In this document: positions 26,361 through 35,485 of the stretch, one piece after another
How the letters are laid out: each line of letters begins with the position of its first letter
Position numbering within the stretch: the first letter of the stretch is position 1
Source of the DNA: Spirosoma radiotolerans
GTDB lineage: Bacteria > Bacteroidota > Bacteroidia > Cytophagales > Spirosomataceae
Reading direction: 5' to 3'
Assembly: GCF_000974425.1 (NCBI RefSeq)
Contig: NZ_CP010429.1
Span: 1,860,001 to 1,924,000 of the forward strand
DNA length: 64,000 nucleotides
Position numbers and translations under genes: made by a program
Notes under the pieces: generated by a model
Told to the model about the DNA's origin: nothing
Seen by the model: only the letters and a program-made list of their open reading frames with translations
Databases searched by the model: none

Positions 26361-28763
26361 TTACTTCGGGCTATTTTTTACATCGAACAGCACACGCTGG
26401 CTACCAGCCTGGCCATCGGTAGTCAGGCCATTTACCTCCACTACATAGGTCCCCGCCTGATCGGAGGTGTAAAACTGAATACGGCCTTTACCCTGCGCAT
26501 CGGTTTTAAAGTCAGGGTTCCAGTACAACAACGTCCGGGCGTCGGGTAGTCGGCTGCTGATTTGTTTGTCTGTCTCGTAGCGGGGCGAATAAAACTCCCG
26601 TTGGAGCTGCAAGCCGTCGTAATCCAGCCTGAGTACACTGGGGCTTATCGGGAAACCCGCCAGATCACCTTTGTAGGACATGAAACTGATAACCCCCGGA
26701 AACAAAGCCGGGCCAATAAAATAGTGATTCGTGATAACATCGATCTGCTTGATTTTCAGGGGGCTGAAATCAATAATTTTATCCATGTCAAATTGAGGAA
26801 CGCCATCCAGCAGCACCAGCGATGGGTCTTCGAAAAAAGTCCGATACGGTTCATTGGGAACATAGAGCCGGAAATGGCCCTGTTTTTTTCGGGGCATTAC
26901 GCCCAGCACATACTCCCGCAAGACCTCTTCCATTCTGGGAAAACGCGTATACGCATCCAGGGCATAGGATTCTACGGGTTTTCCATAAAACGCGGAACTG
27001 TCTACTATTGGGTATCGGTACCGGATGGCCTGGTCGCCCCCGTACGTAGCCTGTACCTGCATGGCCACACTGCGGTTCAGGAGCTGATCGGCTTGCGACT
27101 CCATGACGGACAGTTCCGGCAAATGCGTGGTCGATACGGAGGCCGAGAACGGATTCGCTATCGTTAGTTTCAGAAGGCTATCCTTTGGATTAGTTTGTAC
27201 CAGAACGTTTTTTGGTCCGTAGAAATCCTGCATCTCAAAACGGATTTGCCCGTCGGCATTACTTCTGGATACATACAGCCGAAGTGGTTTACCGGGCGCT
27301 GACAGATAGGTTATCACGTTTGGCATGGGCCTGCCCGATGCGGGGTCTGTTACAGTTCCCTGAATGAGTAATCCATTATGTTCGGGAATAAATGATCGTT
27401 TGGATGCCGTTGTGGTTTGGCTGCCGAGAATGTCGTTCCACCGGAACCGGCGCCACCCGTGGGTGAGCATCAGATTATCGGTTGCCTGAGCAACCTCGGC
27501 CGTTTCGGTCTGTAGATAATAGTCGGCCGATTCAATTTGTCCCTGCAAATCAGAGGTCATCCATAAATAACTCAGGATATTACCCGAATCCATACCCGCC
27601 AGGGAGTCGAGCCGATAAACGGATACCGACAACGCAGCCTGTTTCGACTGAGCGGCCGACGCTTCGACAAGAGCATCCAGGGTTACTTTGGTGCGGGAGG
27701 CATACTGTTTCTGGTCAGGTTTGAGGCCAATCGTCAGAGACGTAGTGGGGCGTTTGAAATACAAACGCTCACAAACGGGCTTGCGGTCGGCGTCGAAAAT
27801 AGTCAGGTGGGAGACGCCTTCTCCCAACGCCTTTTTATCGACCAGGAATGTGGTTTCGCGTTGGATTGGCCGTTGTTCGGCGGCTTTAATTTCGTTTCGG
27901 GTATGCGCAAACAGATACACAGAGGAGGCTCCATCCAGATTGGTATTGACCGTTATTTTTACCTGATCGTTTGCCGTTTCCTCGAGTCGCATAGTGTAGC
28001 CCTGGGTGTCTACTATAGGGAGCGGTCGGGTCATCATTCGCCCTTTTTCGTCGGTCATCATGACCCGATAACGGGTGTTGGCCAGTGGCGTAAAGGCAAA
28101 TTTTCCAATACCAAACTTGTGAGGTGAGAACTTCGCCAGGGTATCATTTCGCTCGTTCAGCAGCCACCCCCGAACGGCCACTCCATGGCCCGATGCATCG
28201 GCAACCTTAAACGCCACATTACCGGGAAGGTCCTGTACCAGATGGCCCCCTTCGGGGAAAAACTGAATGTCGTAGTCGGGCGTTTCCCGGAGTAGGGGCA
28301 GTCCCAGCGGCTTAAACGGATTGACGAGCGTAAGGGTCTTTTCGAAGAAAAAGCCGGGGCTGAAATTCTTCATCCAGCTCGTGTAGGCACGCAGGAGGTA
28401 GGTCCCGGAACTGAGCGAGGAGGGCAGAAACAAGGTGCCATTTCCTCCCCCCGTACTGAGCGCTACTTTCGTTTGCAGCACGGCCTTGTGCTCCTTGTCG
28501 AGCACTTCGACATAAGTCACTTTGCTGACATCGAGGGGCTGGTGGCGTGTACCATCGACATAATACACCTTAAACCACATCGTCTCACCCGTAAGGTAAA
28601 AGGCCTGGTCGGTATGCACAAACAGCTTTTCCTGAAGCGCCTGCCGCCGGTAGGTGTCAAATGGCTGCGTGAGTGTACTGACCGATGGCGGTGCCTGACC
28701 AAAGGTTCGCAAACTGCTGACCAGGAGCAGGTAAAAGAAGATGCGCAGTAGAGACGTCGGCAT
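26361..28763 (-). CDS. Exported MG2-domain protein with TonB plug-like C-terminal region
   Basis: An 800-residue exported protein with a signal peptide (IFFYLLLVSSLRTFGQ). Residues about 40-140 hold a macroglobulin MG2-like domain (LFVHTDQAFYLTGETMWFK, AYTSWMKNF). Later come an Ig-like part (RLYVSRSNADGQIRFEM) and, near residue 655-730, a plug-like sequence (LVLLDGVPQFDMDKIIDFS, IKQIDVITNHYF) without a following barrel. The end is a second Ig-like module (YVVEVNGLTTDGQAGSQRV). The family is common beside TonB receptors in Bacteroidota and its role is unknown. It starts 26 bp after the DUF4249 gene stop. Confidence 0.8.
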   Translation of the reverse strand: MPTSLLRIFFYLLLVSSLRTFGQAPPSVSTLTQPFDTYRRQALQEKLFVHTDQAFYLTGETMWFKVYYVDGTRHQPLDVSKVTYVEVLDKEHKAVLQTKVALSTGGGNGTLFLPSSLSSGTYLLRAYTSWMKNFSPGFFFEKTLTLVNPFKPLGLPLLRETPDYDIQFFPEGGHLVQDLPGNVAFKVADASGHGVAVRGWLLNERNDTLAKFSPHKFGIGKFAFTPLANTRYRVMMTDEKGRMMTRPLPIVDTQGYTMRLEETANDQVKITVNTNLDGASSVYLFAHTRNEIKAAEQRPIQRETTFLVDKKALGEGVSHLTIFDADRKPVCERLYFKRPTTSLTIGLKPDQKQYASRTKVTLDALVEASAAQSKQAALSVSVYRLDSLAGMDSGNILSYLWMTSDLQGQIESADYYLQTETAEVAQATDNLMLTHGWRRFRWNDILGSQTTTASKRSFIPEHNGLLIQGTVTDPASGRPMPNVITYLSAPGKPLRLYVSRSNADGQIRFEMQDFYGPKNVLVQTNPKDSLLKLTIANPFSASVSTTHLPELSVMESQADQLLNRSVAMQVQATYGGDQAIRYRYPIVDSSAFYGKPVESYALDAYTRFPRMEEVLREYVLGVMPRKKQGHFRLYVPNEPYRTFFEDPSLVLLDGVPQFDMDKIIDFSPLKIKQIDVITNHYFIGPALFPGVISFMSYKGDLAGFPISPSVLRLDYDGLQLQREFYSPRYETDKQISSRLPDARTLLYWNPDFKTDAQGKGRIQFYTSDQAGTYVVEVNGLTTDGQAGSQRVLFDVKNSPK

Positions 28764-28789
28764 AAGAAGGCTTGTTCGGCAATGGGTAA

Positions 28790-29905
28790 TTATTTCCAGA
28801 AATCAGGTCTTGTCAGTACACCGCCCAGTAAGCGACAATCCACGCAAAACTCAGAGGAGACCAGGTATCTACTAGTCTCACCATATTTTTTGATTGGAGT
28901 AGACTGAAATTTTATGATATCAGCCTGCGTAAAGGTATCGATCACACAGCCGTCGTAGCCCGTGACCGTACGGAATGGCACGTCAGTATAAGTAATAAAA
29001 ATTCGTTTGGTTTCCACCGTTCCTACCCGGAAGAAGCCCAGCGCCAGTTCGTTTGGGTTGGTGGTGCAGTGTAGGTTTCCCGTAATCTGCGAGGGCTGAG
29101 GGTCGAAAATAGAGCCGATGTTCTGCGTTATCTTAGCCAGTTGATCATAATAGTCGAATCCCGGCTGGCTCAGGGCAAACTGCCTGACAAGAATGCTGTA
29201 TTTGACGCTCAGCTTGTTCGAATTACTCGAGACAAAGACCAATGGGAACTGGCTCACAACATCCTGGCTAAGCCGCGTTGTGGAGGTGGTCATGATGTTG
29301 GTGGAACTGCCGCTGCGCCAGCATTGATTGACGCTGAACGGGCGGTCAACAATTTGGTTATTCTTCAACTCCAGCGTTGAATAGTAAGGCGTAAAGTACT
29401 CCCAGGTTTCGTCGTACTCCCAGCGGTAATAATGTGTATTGTTGGTTGGATCATGGGTATTCACATTGATCTGTACGCCGTTGTTTTCTATCCGCCAGCT
29501 CACACTGTCGATGGGGGGCGTCTGAATCACCGGTACATAGTCCGAGTAGTACTCCACCCCTTTGGCCGTTCGCACGTGCAGGCGGTACGTCTCCCCCGCT
29601 TGGGGCGTTACCCCCGACAGGGTATAGGTACCCGCCGTACCTTCTGTCAGGGGAAAGGTAGCTTTACTCTGGCTTTCGATTGTCACGGTGGCCTTCGTTT
29701 CCACGGTCGGGGCTTTGGTATCCGTCAGGTTCTGGGAGCGGGATAACTGAATCGTCGATGTAGCGCCCGCTGCACTGTTGAAGAATCCGTTCATCACCAG
29801 ATAACTACCCGGCGATGTAATTTCGGGTGGACGGTAGGGATCTACGCACCCGCCAACGAGCAGGATGAGCCACCAGGTAAAGATTTTTATAGCTGCGTTT
29901 TTCAT
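28790..29905 (-). CDS. DUF4249 outer-membrane lipoprotein
   Basis: A 371-residue lipoprotein; the signal ends in the lipobox LLVGGC (Cys 20), followed by VDPYRPP, typical of DUF4249. The N-terminal third is an Ig-like domain (LVMNGFFNSAAGATSTIQLS, VETKATVTIESQSK, GETYRLHVRT) and the rest is the long Tyr/Trp-rich part of the family (HYYRWEYDETWEYF). DUF4249 proteins are encoded next to STN-type TonB receptors, as here, and are thought to be their surface partners in place of SusD. The substrate is unknown. The gap to the receptor gene contains the 134-bp palindromic element. Confidence 0.88.
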   Translation of the reverse strand: MKNAAIKIFTWWLILLVGGCVDPYRPPEITSPGSYLVMNGFFNSAAGATSTIQLSRSQNLTDTKAPTVETKATVTIESQSKATFPLTEGTAGTYTLSGVTPQAGETYRLHVRTAKGVEYYSDYVPVIQTPPIDSVSWRIENNGVQINVNTHDPTNNTHYYRWEYDETWEYFTPYYSTLELKNNQIVDRPFSVNQCWRSGSSTNIMTTSTTRLSQDVVSQFPLVFVSSNSNKLSVKYSILVRQFALSQPGFDYYDQLAKITQNIGSIFDPQPSQITGNLHCTTNPNELALGFFRVGTVETKRIFITYTDVPFRTVTGYDGCVIDTFTQADIIKFQSTPIKKYGETSRYLVSSEFCVDCRLLGGVLTRPDFWK

Positions 29906-29931
29906 ACGTGTAAAGCGTTAATCATTGTGTC

Positions 29932-30065
29932 ATTCTTTTTCGGTGAGGTCAGGTTCTTAAACCTGACCCCGTTAGGTTTTGAGAAACCTATTAATAGGGA
30001 ATAAACGAGGTTTTAAGAAACCTCGCTGAGCCGGGTTTAAGAACCCAACCCCACTAAAAAAGAAT
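29932..30065. repeat. 134-bp palindromic element with four tandem hairpins
   Basis: Four small hairpins with matching GGTT...AACC stems lie in a row: 29947-29968 (9-bp arms, loop CTTA), 29973-29990 (7 bp, loop TGAG), 30006-30025 (8 bp, loop TAAG) and 30033-30046 (5 bp, loop TAAG). They are enclosed by imperfect terminal inverted repeats (29932-29949 and 30048-30065, about 15 of 18 matching). The element sits between the TonB receptor gene and the DUF4249 gene. It may be an RNA processing/stabilising region or a MITE-like insertion. Confidence 0.75.
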
Positions 30066-30072
30066 AATCTTC

Positions 30073-32835
30073 TCAAAATCTGAAGTTATACGTGATGGAT
30101 GGGATAGGGTTGCCAAAAATGGATAGCTGATAGCCGTTGATGCGGCCATTTTCGGCTTTAAAATACACCGAATACGCATTGTGCCGACCCAGCAGATTAT
30201 AGACCGAAACAGTCCAGGAACTGTGGGCCAGCTTTTTTACTTTATGATTGCCCTCAATATTCATGGCGATATCGGCGCGGTAATAGTCCGGAATTCGATA
30301 CTGATTGCGTTCTGAATAAAGCAGCCGGGCCGAATTGTCGAGTATGTACTTGCCAACCGGAAGGGTAATGGGTCGCCCGGTGCTGTAGGTGAAATTCAGC
30401 GACAGGCTAAACCGACGGTTTATCTTGTAATTGCTGATCATCGTGAAGTCGTGCGGCTTGTCGTAGCTGCTGGGGTAAAAATTGCCCTGATTAATGTTCT
30501 CGCTGTTATTGAGCCCATTGGTACGCAGGAGTGTTCGGGCGTAGGTGTAGCTCAACCAGCCGTTCAGTTTGCCGGTCATTTTCTTGACCAGAAACTCGAT
30601 ACCGTAGGCTTTGCCTTCGGCCTGCACGACATCCGTTTCGATGTGGTGGTTCAGGATCAGTGTGGCACCACTCCGGTAATCGAGTAGATTCTGAAGGGTT
30701 TTGTAGTACGCTTCGACTGACAGTTCAATGGTGTTATTGCGGTTGTTTTTATAGATACCCACCGCATATTGATCGCCTACCTGCGGCTTGATATTTGGGT
30801 CGCTCAGTTTCCAGATGTCCGTCGGCGAAATAACCGTTGTGTTCGATAGCATCTGAATGTACTGCCGGGTCCGGTTGAAGCTCGCTTTCACAGAAGCCGT
30901 GTTTGATAGTGAATACCGGATGGCCAGCCGATACTCCGGCCCGTGGTACGTTGAAATGGCTTTGTTGTTGCCATACGAAAGGGTGTCGACGATGGTATTC
31001 ACCGATTTTGGAAAACCCGACGCGTATTGGTATACCGACCCCGGTCCTAAATACGAATACAGCGAATAGCGCAGTCCGGCGCTGATCGATAGCTTTGGGT
31101 TAATATCGAAACGGTCGCCAAGGTATATTGCACTTTCCAGTCCCTGCTCCGTGGGTACTACATCGGGCAAAATCAACGATTCACCCCCATTGGGACCGAA
31201 CGTGCCGGGGGAAATTTTATAATGGGTAGCACTGACCCCAAAATCAACGGCATGCTGGTTGGTTGGGTAATAGTTAAAGTCTGCTTTTGCCTGCGACTGC
31301 TTAATGGAAAAAGCCAGCTTATAAGCATTGACCGGATTCTTATCACTCGATACATCGTATTTATAGCCGCTGTAGCTTCCCGTAAAGACACTATAGAGTT
31401 TGTTCGTGATAATGTGTTTCCATTTCAGGGTTGCGGTCTGGTTCTGATACCGATAGGCGGTATCGCTATTGAGTTTAAACCGATCCTGACTTAAGTAGCC
31501 GGTCAGGTAGATCGTATTTTTCTCATTAAAATCGTGTGTAATGTGCAGATTGACGTCATAAAACTGCGCCTGGCTTTTCTGAAAAGACGCGTTTTGCAGT
31601 TGTTTGAGCAACCAGTCGGAGTAGGAGGACCGAACCCCCGCAATGAACGATGTTTTGTCTTTAAGCAGGGGCCCTTCCAGCGTCAGTCGGCCCGTGAGCA
31701 GGCCAATTCCCCCCGATCCGACAAACTTCTTTTTGTTGCCATCCCGCGTCTGCACATCCAGCACCGACGACAACCGACCCCCAAACCGCGATGGAATGGC
31801 GCTTTTGTAGAGCTCGGCGCTCTTGATCATGTCGGGGTTGAAGGCCGAGAAAAAGCCGAACAAGTGCGACGAGTTATAGATCGTTGCATCGTTGTATAAA
31901 ATCAGGTTCTGATCCGTAGCACCCCCGCGCACGTTAAGCCCGGTCGAGCTTTCGCCCACCGTTTTGACGCCCGGCAGCGTCTGAATAACCCGGAGCAGAT
32001 CGGCCTCGCCCAGCGCCGTTGGGACTTGTTTGATGCTTTTGATGTCGACCCGTTCCTGACCCATTTGAAGGCCCGAGATGTTTTTGTCTTTTTCGGCCTC
32101 AATCACCACTTCTTTCAGGGCAATCACATCGTCTTCCATATCCATATCAAACTTGCCATCGGCATACAGGATAATCCGGCGCCGGGTGTCCTTAAGGCCG
32201 ATGCTACGCAGTTTCAGCTCGTGCCGTCCGCGTGGTAGCGTGATGGAATAAAAGCCAAACTGGTCGGAAACGGTGCCAATCCGTGGATTGTCCAGATAGA
32301 CGGCTGCCCCCACAATTGGCTCGCCGGAAGATACATTACGCACATAGCCCGAGAGCGTCGATCGCCCCGGCCTGATCGGATTGGTGCGCTTGCCGATTTC
32401 GTATACTTTCGCTTCGGGCTCTACTCGTTTTACCTGGCTCTCCATCAGGTACGTTGAATCGACGCCCGCATCCGAGCGCCCCCGCACAAAGAAGCCAATG
32501 GGCAACTCGGTGCGAATGGGCCGGGTTGTTGTGATGTAAACGCGTTGTTGGTTATCAATGGCAAACGAATATTTCGTGCCATTGAAAAGCTGCTGAAGGA
32601 CGGACCGGACGGTTTGCTTCTCAATCCGCATATCGACCGAAAGGCTGTCGGTATCAGCCGGGTTGTAGAAAAAACGATAGGCAGTCTGGGCTTCAATTCG
32701 CTCAACAAATTGGCTAAAGCGCAGGTTTGAAAAATCGCCACTGATGGGTTTTTCGGGTAAGGCCTGTCCTGATACGGTTGTCAGGCAACAAAGCAGGCCG
32801 AGAAAGAAGAGATAGGTGCGGTAATGTTGAGCCAT
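30073..32835 (-). CDS. FecA-like TonB-dependent receptor with STN domain
   Basis: A 920-residue outer-membrane receptor. After the signal peptide comes an STN domain (about 30-85, LRFSQFVERIEAQTAYRFFY), a carboxypeptidase regulatory-like domain (about 155-235, GEPIVGAAVYLDNPRIGTV), the plug (about 270-360, LPGVKTVGESSTGLNVRGG, then LYNDATIYNSSHLFGFFSAF) and a 22-strand barrel ending in Phe (PSITYNFRF). STN domains usually signal to a FecR/FecI pair, but none lies here. The ATG is 2 bp after the stop of the gene before it, so translation is coupled. Imported substrate unknown; the rhamnosidase downstream hints at a plant glycan. Confidence 0.92.
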   Translation of the reverse strand: MAQHYRTYLFFLGLLCCLTTVSGQALPEKPISGDFSNLRFSQFVERIEAQTAYRFFYNPADTDSLSVDMRIEKQTVRSVLQQLFNGTKYSFAIDNQQRVYITTTRPIRTELPIGFFVRGRSDAGVDSTYLMESQVKRVEPEAKVYEIGKRTNPIRPGRSTLSGYVRNVSSGEPIVGAAVYLDNPRIGTVSDQFGFYSITLPRGRHELKLRSIGLKDTRRRIILYADGKFDMDMEDDVIALKEVVIEAEKDKNISGLQMGQERVDIKSIKQVPTALGEADLLRVIQTLPGVKTVGESSTGLNVRGGATDQNLILYNDATIYNSSHLFGFFSAFNPDMIKSAELYKSAIPSRFGGRLSSVLDVQTRDGNKKKFVGSGGIGLLTGRLTLEGPLLKDKTSFIAGVRSSYSDWLLKQLQNASFQKSQAQFYDVNLHITHDFNEKNTIYLTGYLSQDRFKLNSDTAYRYQNQTATLKWKHIITNKLYSVFTGSYSGYKYDVSSDKNPVNAYKLAFSIKQSQAKADFNYYPTNQHAVDFGVSATHYKISPGTFGPNGGESLILPDVVPTEQGLESAIYLGDRFDINPKLSISAGLRYSLYSYLGPGSVYQYASGFPKSVNTIVDTLSYGNNKAISTYHGPEYRLAIRYSLSNTASVKASFNRTRQYIQMLSNTTVISPTDIWKLSDPNIKPQVGDQYAVGIYKNNRNNTIELSVEAYYKTLQNLLDYRSGATLILNHHIETDVVQAEGKAYGIEFLVKKMTGKLNGWLSYTYARTLLRTNGLNNSENINQGNFYPSSYDKPHDFTMISNYKINRRFSLSLNFTYSTGRPITLPVGKYILDNSARLLYSERNQYRIPDYYRADIAMNIEGNHKVKKLAHSSWTVSVYNLLGRHNAYSVYFKAENGRINGYQLSIFGNPIPSITYNFRF

Positions 32836-32837
32836 AA

Positions 32838-33563
32838 TTACTTGGTTAGTTCTTCATAACGTTTTGTCACCTGCGTAACGGCTACTTCACGCTGATCGTC
32901 GGTAAACTTCAACTTGTTGGCCCGAATGTATTTACGCAGGTTTTTAGCCTGGTCAGGGAACAGGTTGAGCAACGAACGCTTACTTTTTACTTCATGATAC
33001 AGGCCTTCCTTTAGGATGTAAAAGCGGTCTTTTTGTACATAATCTGCCCGATAGGAGCCACTCGAAATATCCTCGTGAATGGTTTTTACCCGATGTGACA
33101 GCGCTTTGGTCCGACCATTGTACAGCACTTCATAAAAGCCCGTTGGCACACCTGCTGCGCTATCGCCAACGATGCGTGAAAACTGATAGCCCCCCAGCGA
33201 AAAGGCCGTCACGTAGTCGTTTCGCACCCGAAGCCGATACCCACCGCCTGGGGGCTGGACGGCCAGTTCGTCGCGAACGATGTCATACAGCATCTGGACT
33301 CGATTGTAATGTACCCCGTTGTAAAAAATAGTGCCCACCTGAAGGCTATCGATTCGATAAAAGGGATGAATTTTTATGCGGTGGTCGTGTGCAATATATT
33401 CGTTGCCTTCGTAAATATGAGCCTGCTCGTAAAGCGTTTGCTCGTAAGTCGTTATGGCTTGATTTCGGGCTACCTGCCGGAAGGAGGTATCGGGCTGAAC
33501 GGGTTGTCCAGTAGCGGGTATGGTCAGGTAGAGAAGAAAAACAACGATAAACGTATAAGGCAT
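32838..33563 (-). CDS. Exported protein of unknown function, first gene of the TonB block
   Basis: A 241-residue protein with a signal peptide (FIVVFLLYLTIPATG) and no other recognised domain. Mature part: Tyr- and Arg-rich, with YFLGG-like beta strands (LYNGRTKALSHRVKTIHED) and a basic C-terminal helix (NLRKYIRANKLKFTDDQRE). The family name is not known to me, although the layout resembles small periplasmic proteins placed just before STN-type receptors. The stop is 2 bp before the receptor ATG, so they are probably co-translated and functionally linked. Confidence 0.78.
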   Translation of the reverse strand: MPYTFIVVFLLYLTIPATGQPVQPDTSFRQVARNQAITTYEQTLYEQAHIYEGNEYIAHDHRIKIHPFYRIDSLQVGTIFYNGVHYNRVQMLYDIVRDELAVQPPGGGYRLRVRNDYVTAFSLGGYQFSRIVGDSAAGVPTGFYEVLYNGRTKALSHRVKTIHEDISSGSYRADYVQKDRFYILKEGLYHEVKSKRSLLNLFPDQAKNLRKYIRANKLKFTDDQREVAVTQVTKRYEELTK

Positions 33564-33898
33564 AGGAGTCGAGGAAGCTGTGCGGTTAGATGACTGCCTA
33601 AAAGTAGCGTAAACCGATCAGAAATTACCCGTTAACGAGCTATTATATGATGATAGACAAATTTACTAATTTGCTTCTCGGTTGAGCGTGCCGTTGATAT
33701 AGCTCACTTGCTAAGCGTTATACTATCGTTTATATACGCAAATAGAAGCCAAGGCCTGTTGTTTTAATGACACAGAGCAGGTTATATAGCCTGTTTAAGA
33801 TACTGACATACAGTAGTTTGGTGTTTTGTTTGGCGCTATAGAAAATCTTTGATAATGTTTATATTTGCTTAAACAAAATGAACCCTTGACCTAACAAA
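33564..33898. other. Intergenic region between divergent genes (335 bp)
   Basis: No gene seen. AT-rich. It should contain the promoter of the TonB block on the minus strand and, near its right end, the -7 box and the duplicated start region of the PAS gene. Confidence 0.6.
33860..33867 (+). promoter_or_regulatory. Candidate -7 box TATATTTG before the PAS gene
   Basis: TATATTTG matches TAnnTTTG and lies 31 bp before the ATG. No TTTG sits at the proper -33 distance, so the assignment is moderate. Confidence 0.45.
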
Positions 33899-33905
33899 AT
33901 GAACC
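33872..33905 (+). repeat. 13-bp direct repeat duplicating the start region of the PAS gene
   Basis: AACAAAATGAACC occurs at 33872-33884 and again at 33893-33905, 21 bp apart. The second copy holds the gene's ATG. The first holds an in-frame ATG that meets TGA after three codons (Met-Asn-Pro-stop), so ribosomes could start on either. Confidence 0.7.
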
Positions 33906-35029
33906 GGACGAATCTGCATTCAACAGAGTTATTGCAAAGCGTAATGATGGCGTCGCCTAACGGGGTGCTGATTCTTCAGGCGATCCGAGGGTCTAATGGC
34001 CAGATAATCGATCTGTACATGACGATGATAAACGCTGTGGCCGAGCAGGAACTGGATTGTCCCGCGGTTGAAGCATTAGGTCAGTCGTTCGCTGATGCCT
34101 TTCCTCATCTGGCCGAAAAAAACTTACTGGAAACCTACCGGCAGGTATTGGATACAGGACAATCGGCTCAGTTTGAGGTTCATTATTTTCGTCCTCCTCA
34201 GGCGAAGCTTATCTGGTTAGCCGTATCCGTTGTGCGGTTGGAAAAAAATCTCCTGATTACGTTCGCGGACATTACGGAAACGAAAATGGAGGTTGGTGAG
34301 GCAGCAATGACCGATACAATGCAACTGGTCTTCGATGAATCAGTCAATGGAATATCCATTTTTAACGCTATCCGCGACGAACATGGCCAGATCAGCGATT
34401 TCCGATTGATGATGGTAAATGAAGCCGGCCTGCGAATGACGGGCTATCAACGCGACGATGTGGTGGGCCGTACCATCTGGGAAATGTATCCGGCAACGAG
34501 CATCAATGGTCTTTTCAAGCAATATGTGCGGGCTTGCGAAACAAACCAGATCATTCAGGTAGAACACTATTATCCTGAGTATGACATCTGGCGGGAAGGG
34601 AAGATTGTCCCCATACCAGAAGGTATTATGGTTACCTATAATGATACGACAGCGATCAAAAAAGCCCAGGAAAAAGTTAATCAGCAGGCTCGGCTACTGG
34701 ATGCCGTTCTGGACTATATTCCGACAGGAGTAGCTGTTGTCGAGCCCCTTTGGTCAGATAGGGGAGCCCCCGTCCGGATTGTTGACTTTCAGATCGTGCA
34801 GGCTAATTCGGCCTTAGAACAGGTCATTGGCCAGCCCGCATCGCAGCTAGTTGGCCAGTCCTTAACCCATGCGTTTCCTGACGCCGAAACGCTGCTTCGT
34901 CATTGCCGGGAAGGCATTGAGGAAGGCAGTACGCAGGCGTTTGACCTGCAACTGAGTCAGCAGCCGTACCGGGTTTCGGCAACCGCAAAGGGGGATCAGC
35001 TACTGCTGGCTTTCACCAAACTGAATTAA
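33899..35029 (+). CDS. Triple-PAS-domain sensor protein without kinase
   Basis: A 376-residue cytoplasmic protein made of three PAS domains in tandem: about 10-125 (MASPNGVLILQAIRGSNGQI, ending ITFADITETKM), 135-250 (ESVNGISIFNAIRDEHGQIS, GYQRDDVVGRTIWEMYP, ending VTYNDTTAIKKAQE) and 260-376 (DYIPTGVAVVEPLW). A short coiled linker (QEKVNQQARLLD) joins the last two. The usual histidine kinase part is missing although the domain phrasing is that of PAS-kinase proteins; the stop is clean and no kinase lies downstream. It may act as an adaptor or be a truncated kinase. Confidence 0.88.
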   Translation: MNRTNLHSTELLQSVMMASPNGVLILQAIRGSNGQIIDLYMTMINAVAEQELDCPAVEALGQSFADAFPHLAEKNLLETYRQVLDTGQSAQFEVHYFRPPQAKLIWLAVSVVRLEKNLLITFADITETKMEVGEAAMTDTMQLVFDESVNGISIFNAIRDEHGQISDFRLMMVNEAGLRMTGYQRDDVVGRTIWEMYPATSINGLFKQYVRACETNQIIQVEHYYPEYDIWREGKIVPIPEGIMVTYNDTTAIKKAQEKVNQQARLLDAVLDYIPTGVAVVEPLWSDRGAPVRIVDFQIVQANSALEQVIGQPASQLVGQSLTHAFPDAETLLRHCREGIEEGSTQAFDLQLSQQPYRVSATAKGDQLLLAFTKLN

Positions 35030-35485
35030 CGGACATTTGCCAACCTGATTTTCCGGGCGAACTGAATTGCTCTGGATCAGTGTCCTAGTGACCTAAGCAC
35101 CAATTTCAGTACATCTTTCCTGTGGTTACTTAGAAACGATGGAACACACTTTTTCACTCGTTTAATTAATCAACTCCCTGTTTTTCAGTTCAATAAATGC
35201 ACGCCGACACGGCTAATGGATCCGCCATGTGCAGTCAGATGCGTCCTTTTAATCACATAACATGTTGATAAGTTCTAATGGATTCATTTATATTTACACT
35301 TTCAAAATAATTGTATATATTTTAAGGGATAAAATTCTGGAGATATACTCGCAATTTTTCTGATTTGTGGGTGTAAGTAGCAGACTGGTCCAGGTATACT
35401 GAATGGCACGTACCAGAACTAATCGACAGGCGTAACGCAGGAGCCTCGACAGAATCCTTTAATTTTTATTCAACCCCAAGCTATA
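35030..35485. other. Intergenic region (456 bp), no gene seen
   Basis: No open frame with coding character on either strand. AT-rich around 35270-35340 (TTTATATTTACAC and TATATATTTTAAGG tracts), as expected for a promoter region of the downstream secreted protein, but I cannot point to a consensus promoter. No kinase remnant of the PAS gene is visible. Confidence 0.6.

Noticed and set aside
29932..30065. Possible CRISPR array
   Set aside because: The hairpins differ in sequence and spacing and there are no equal-length unique spacers or cas genes.
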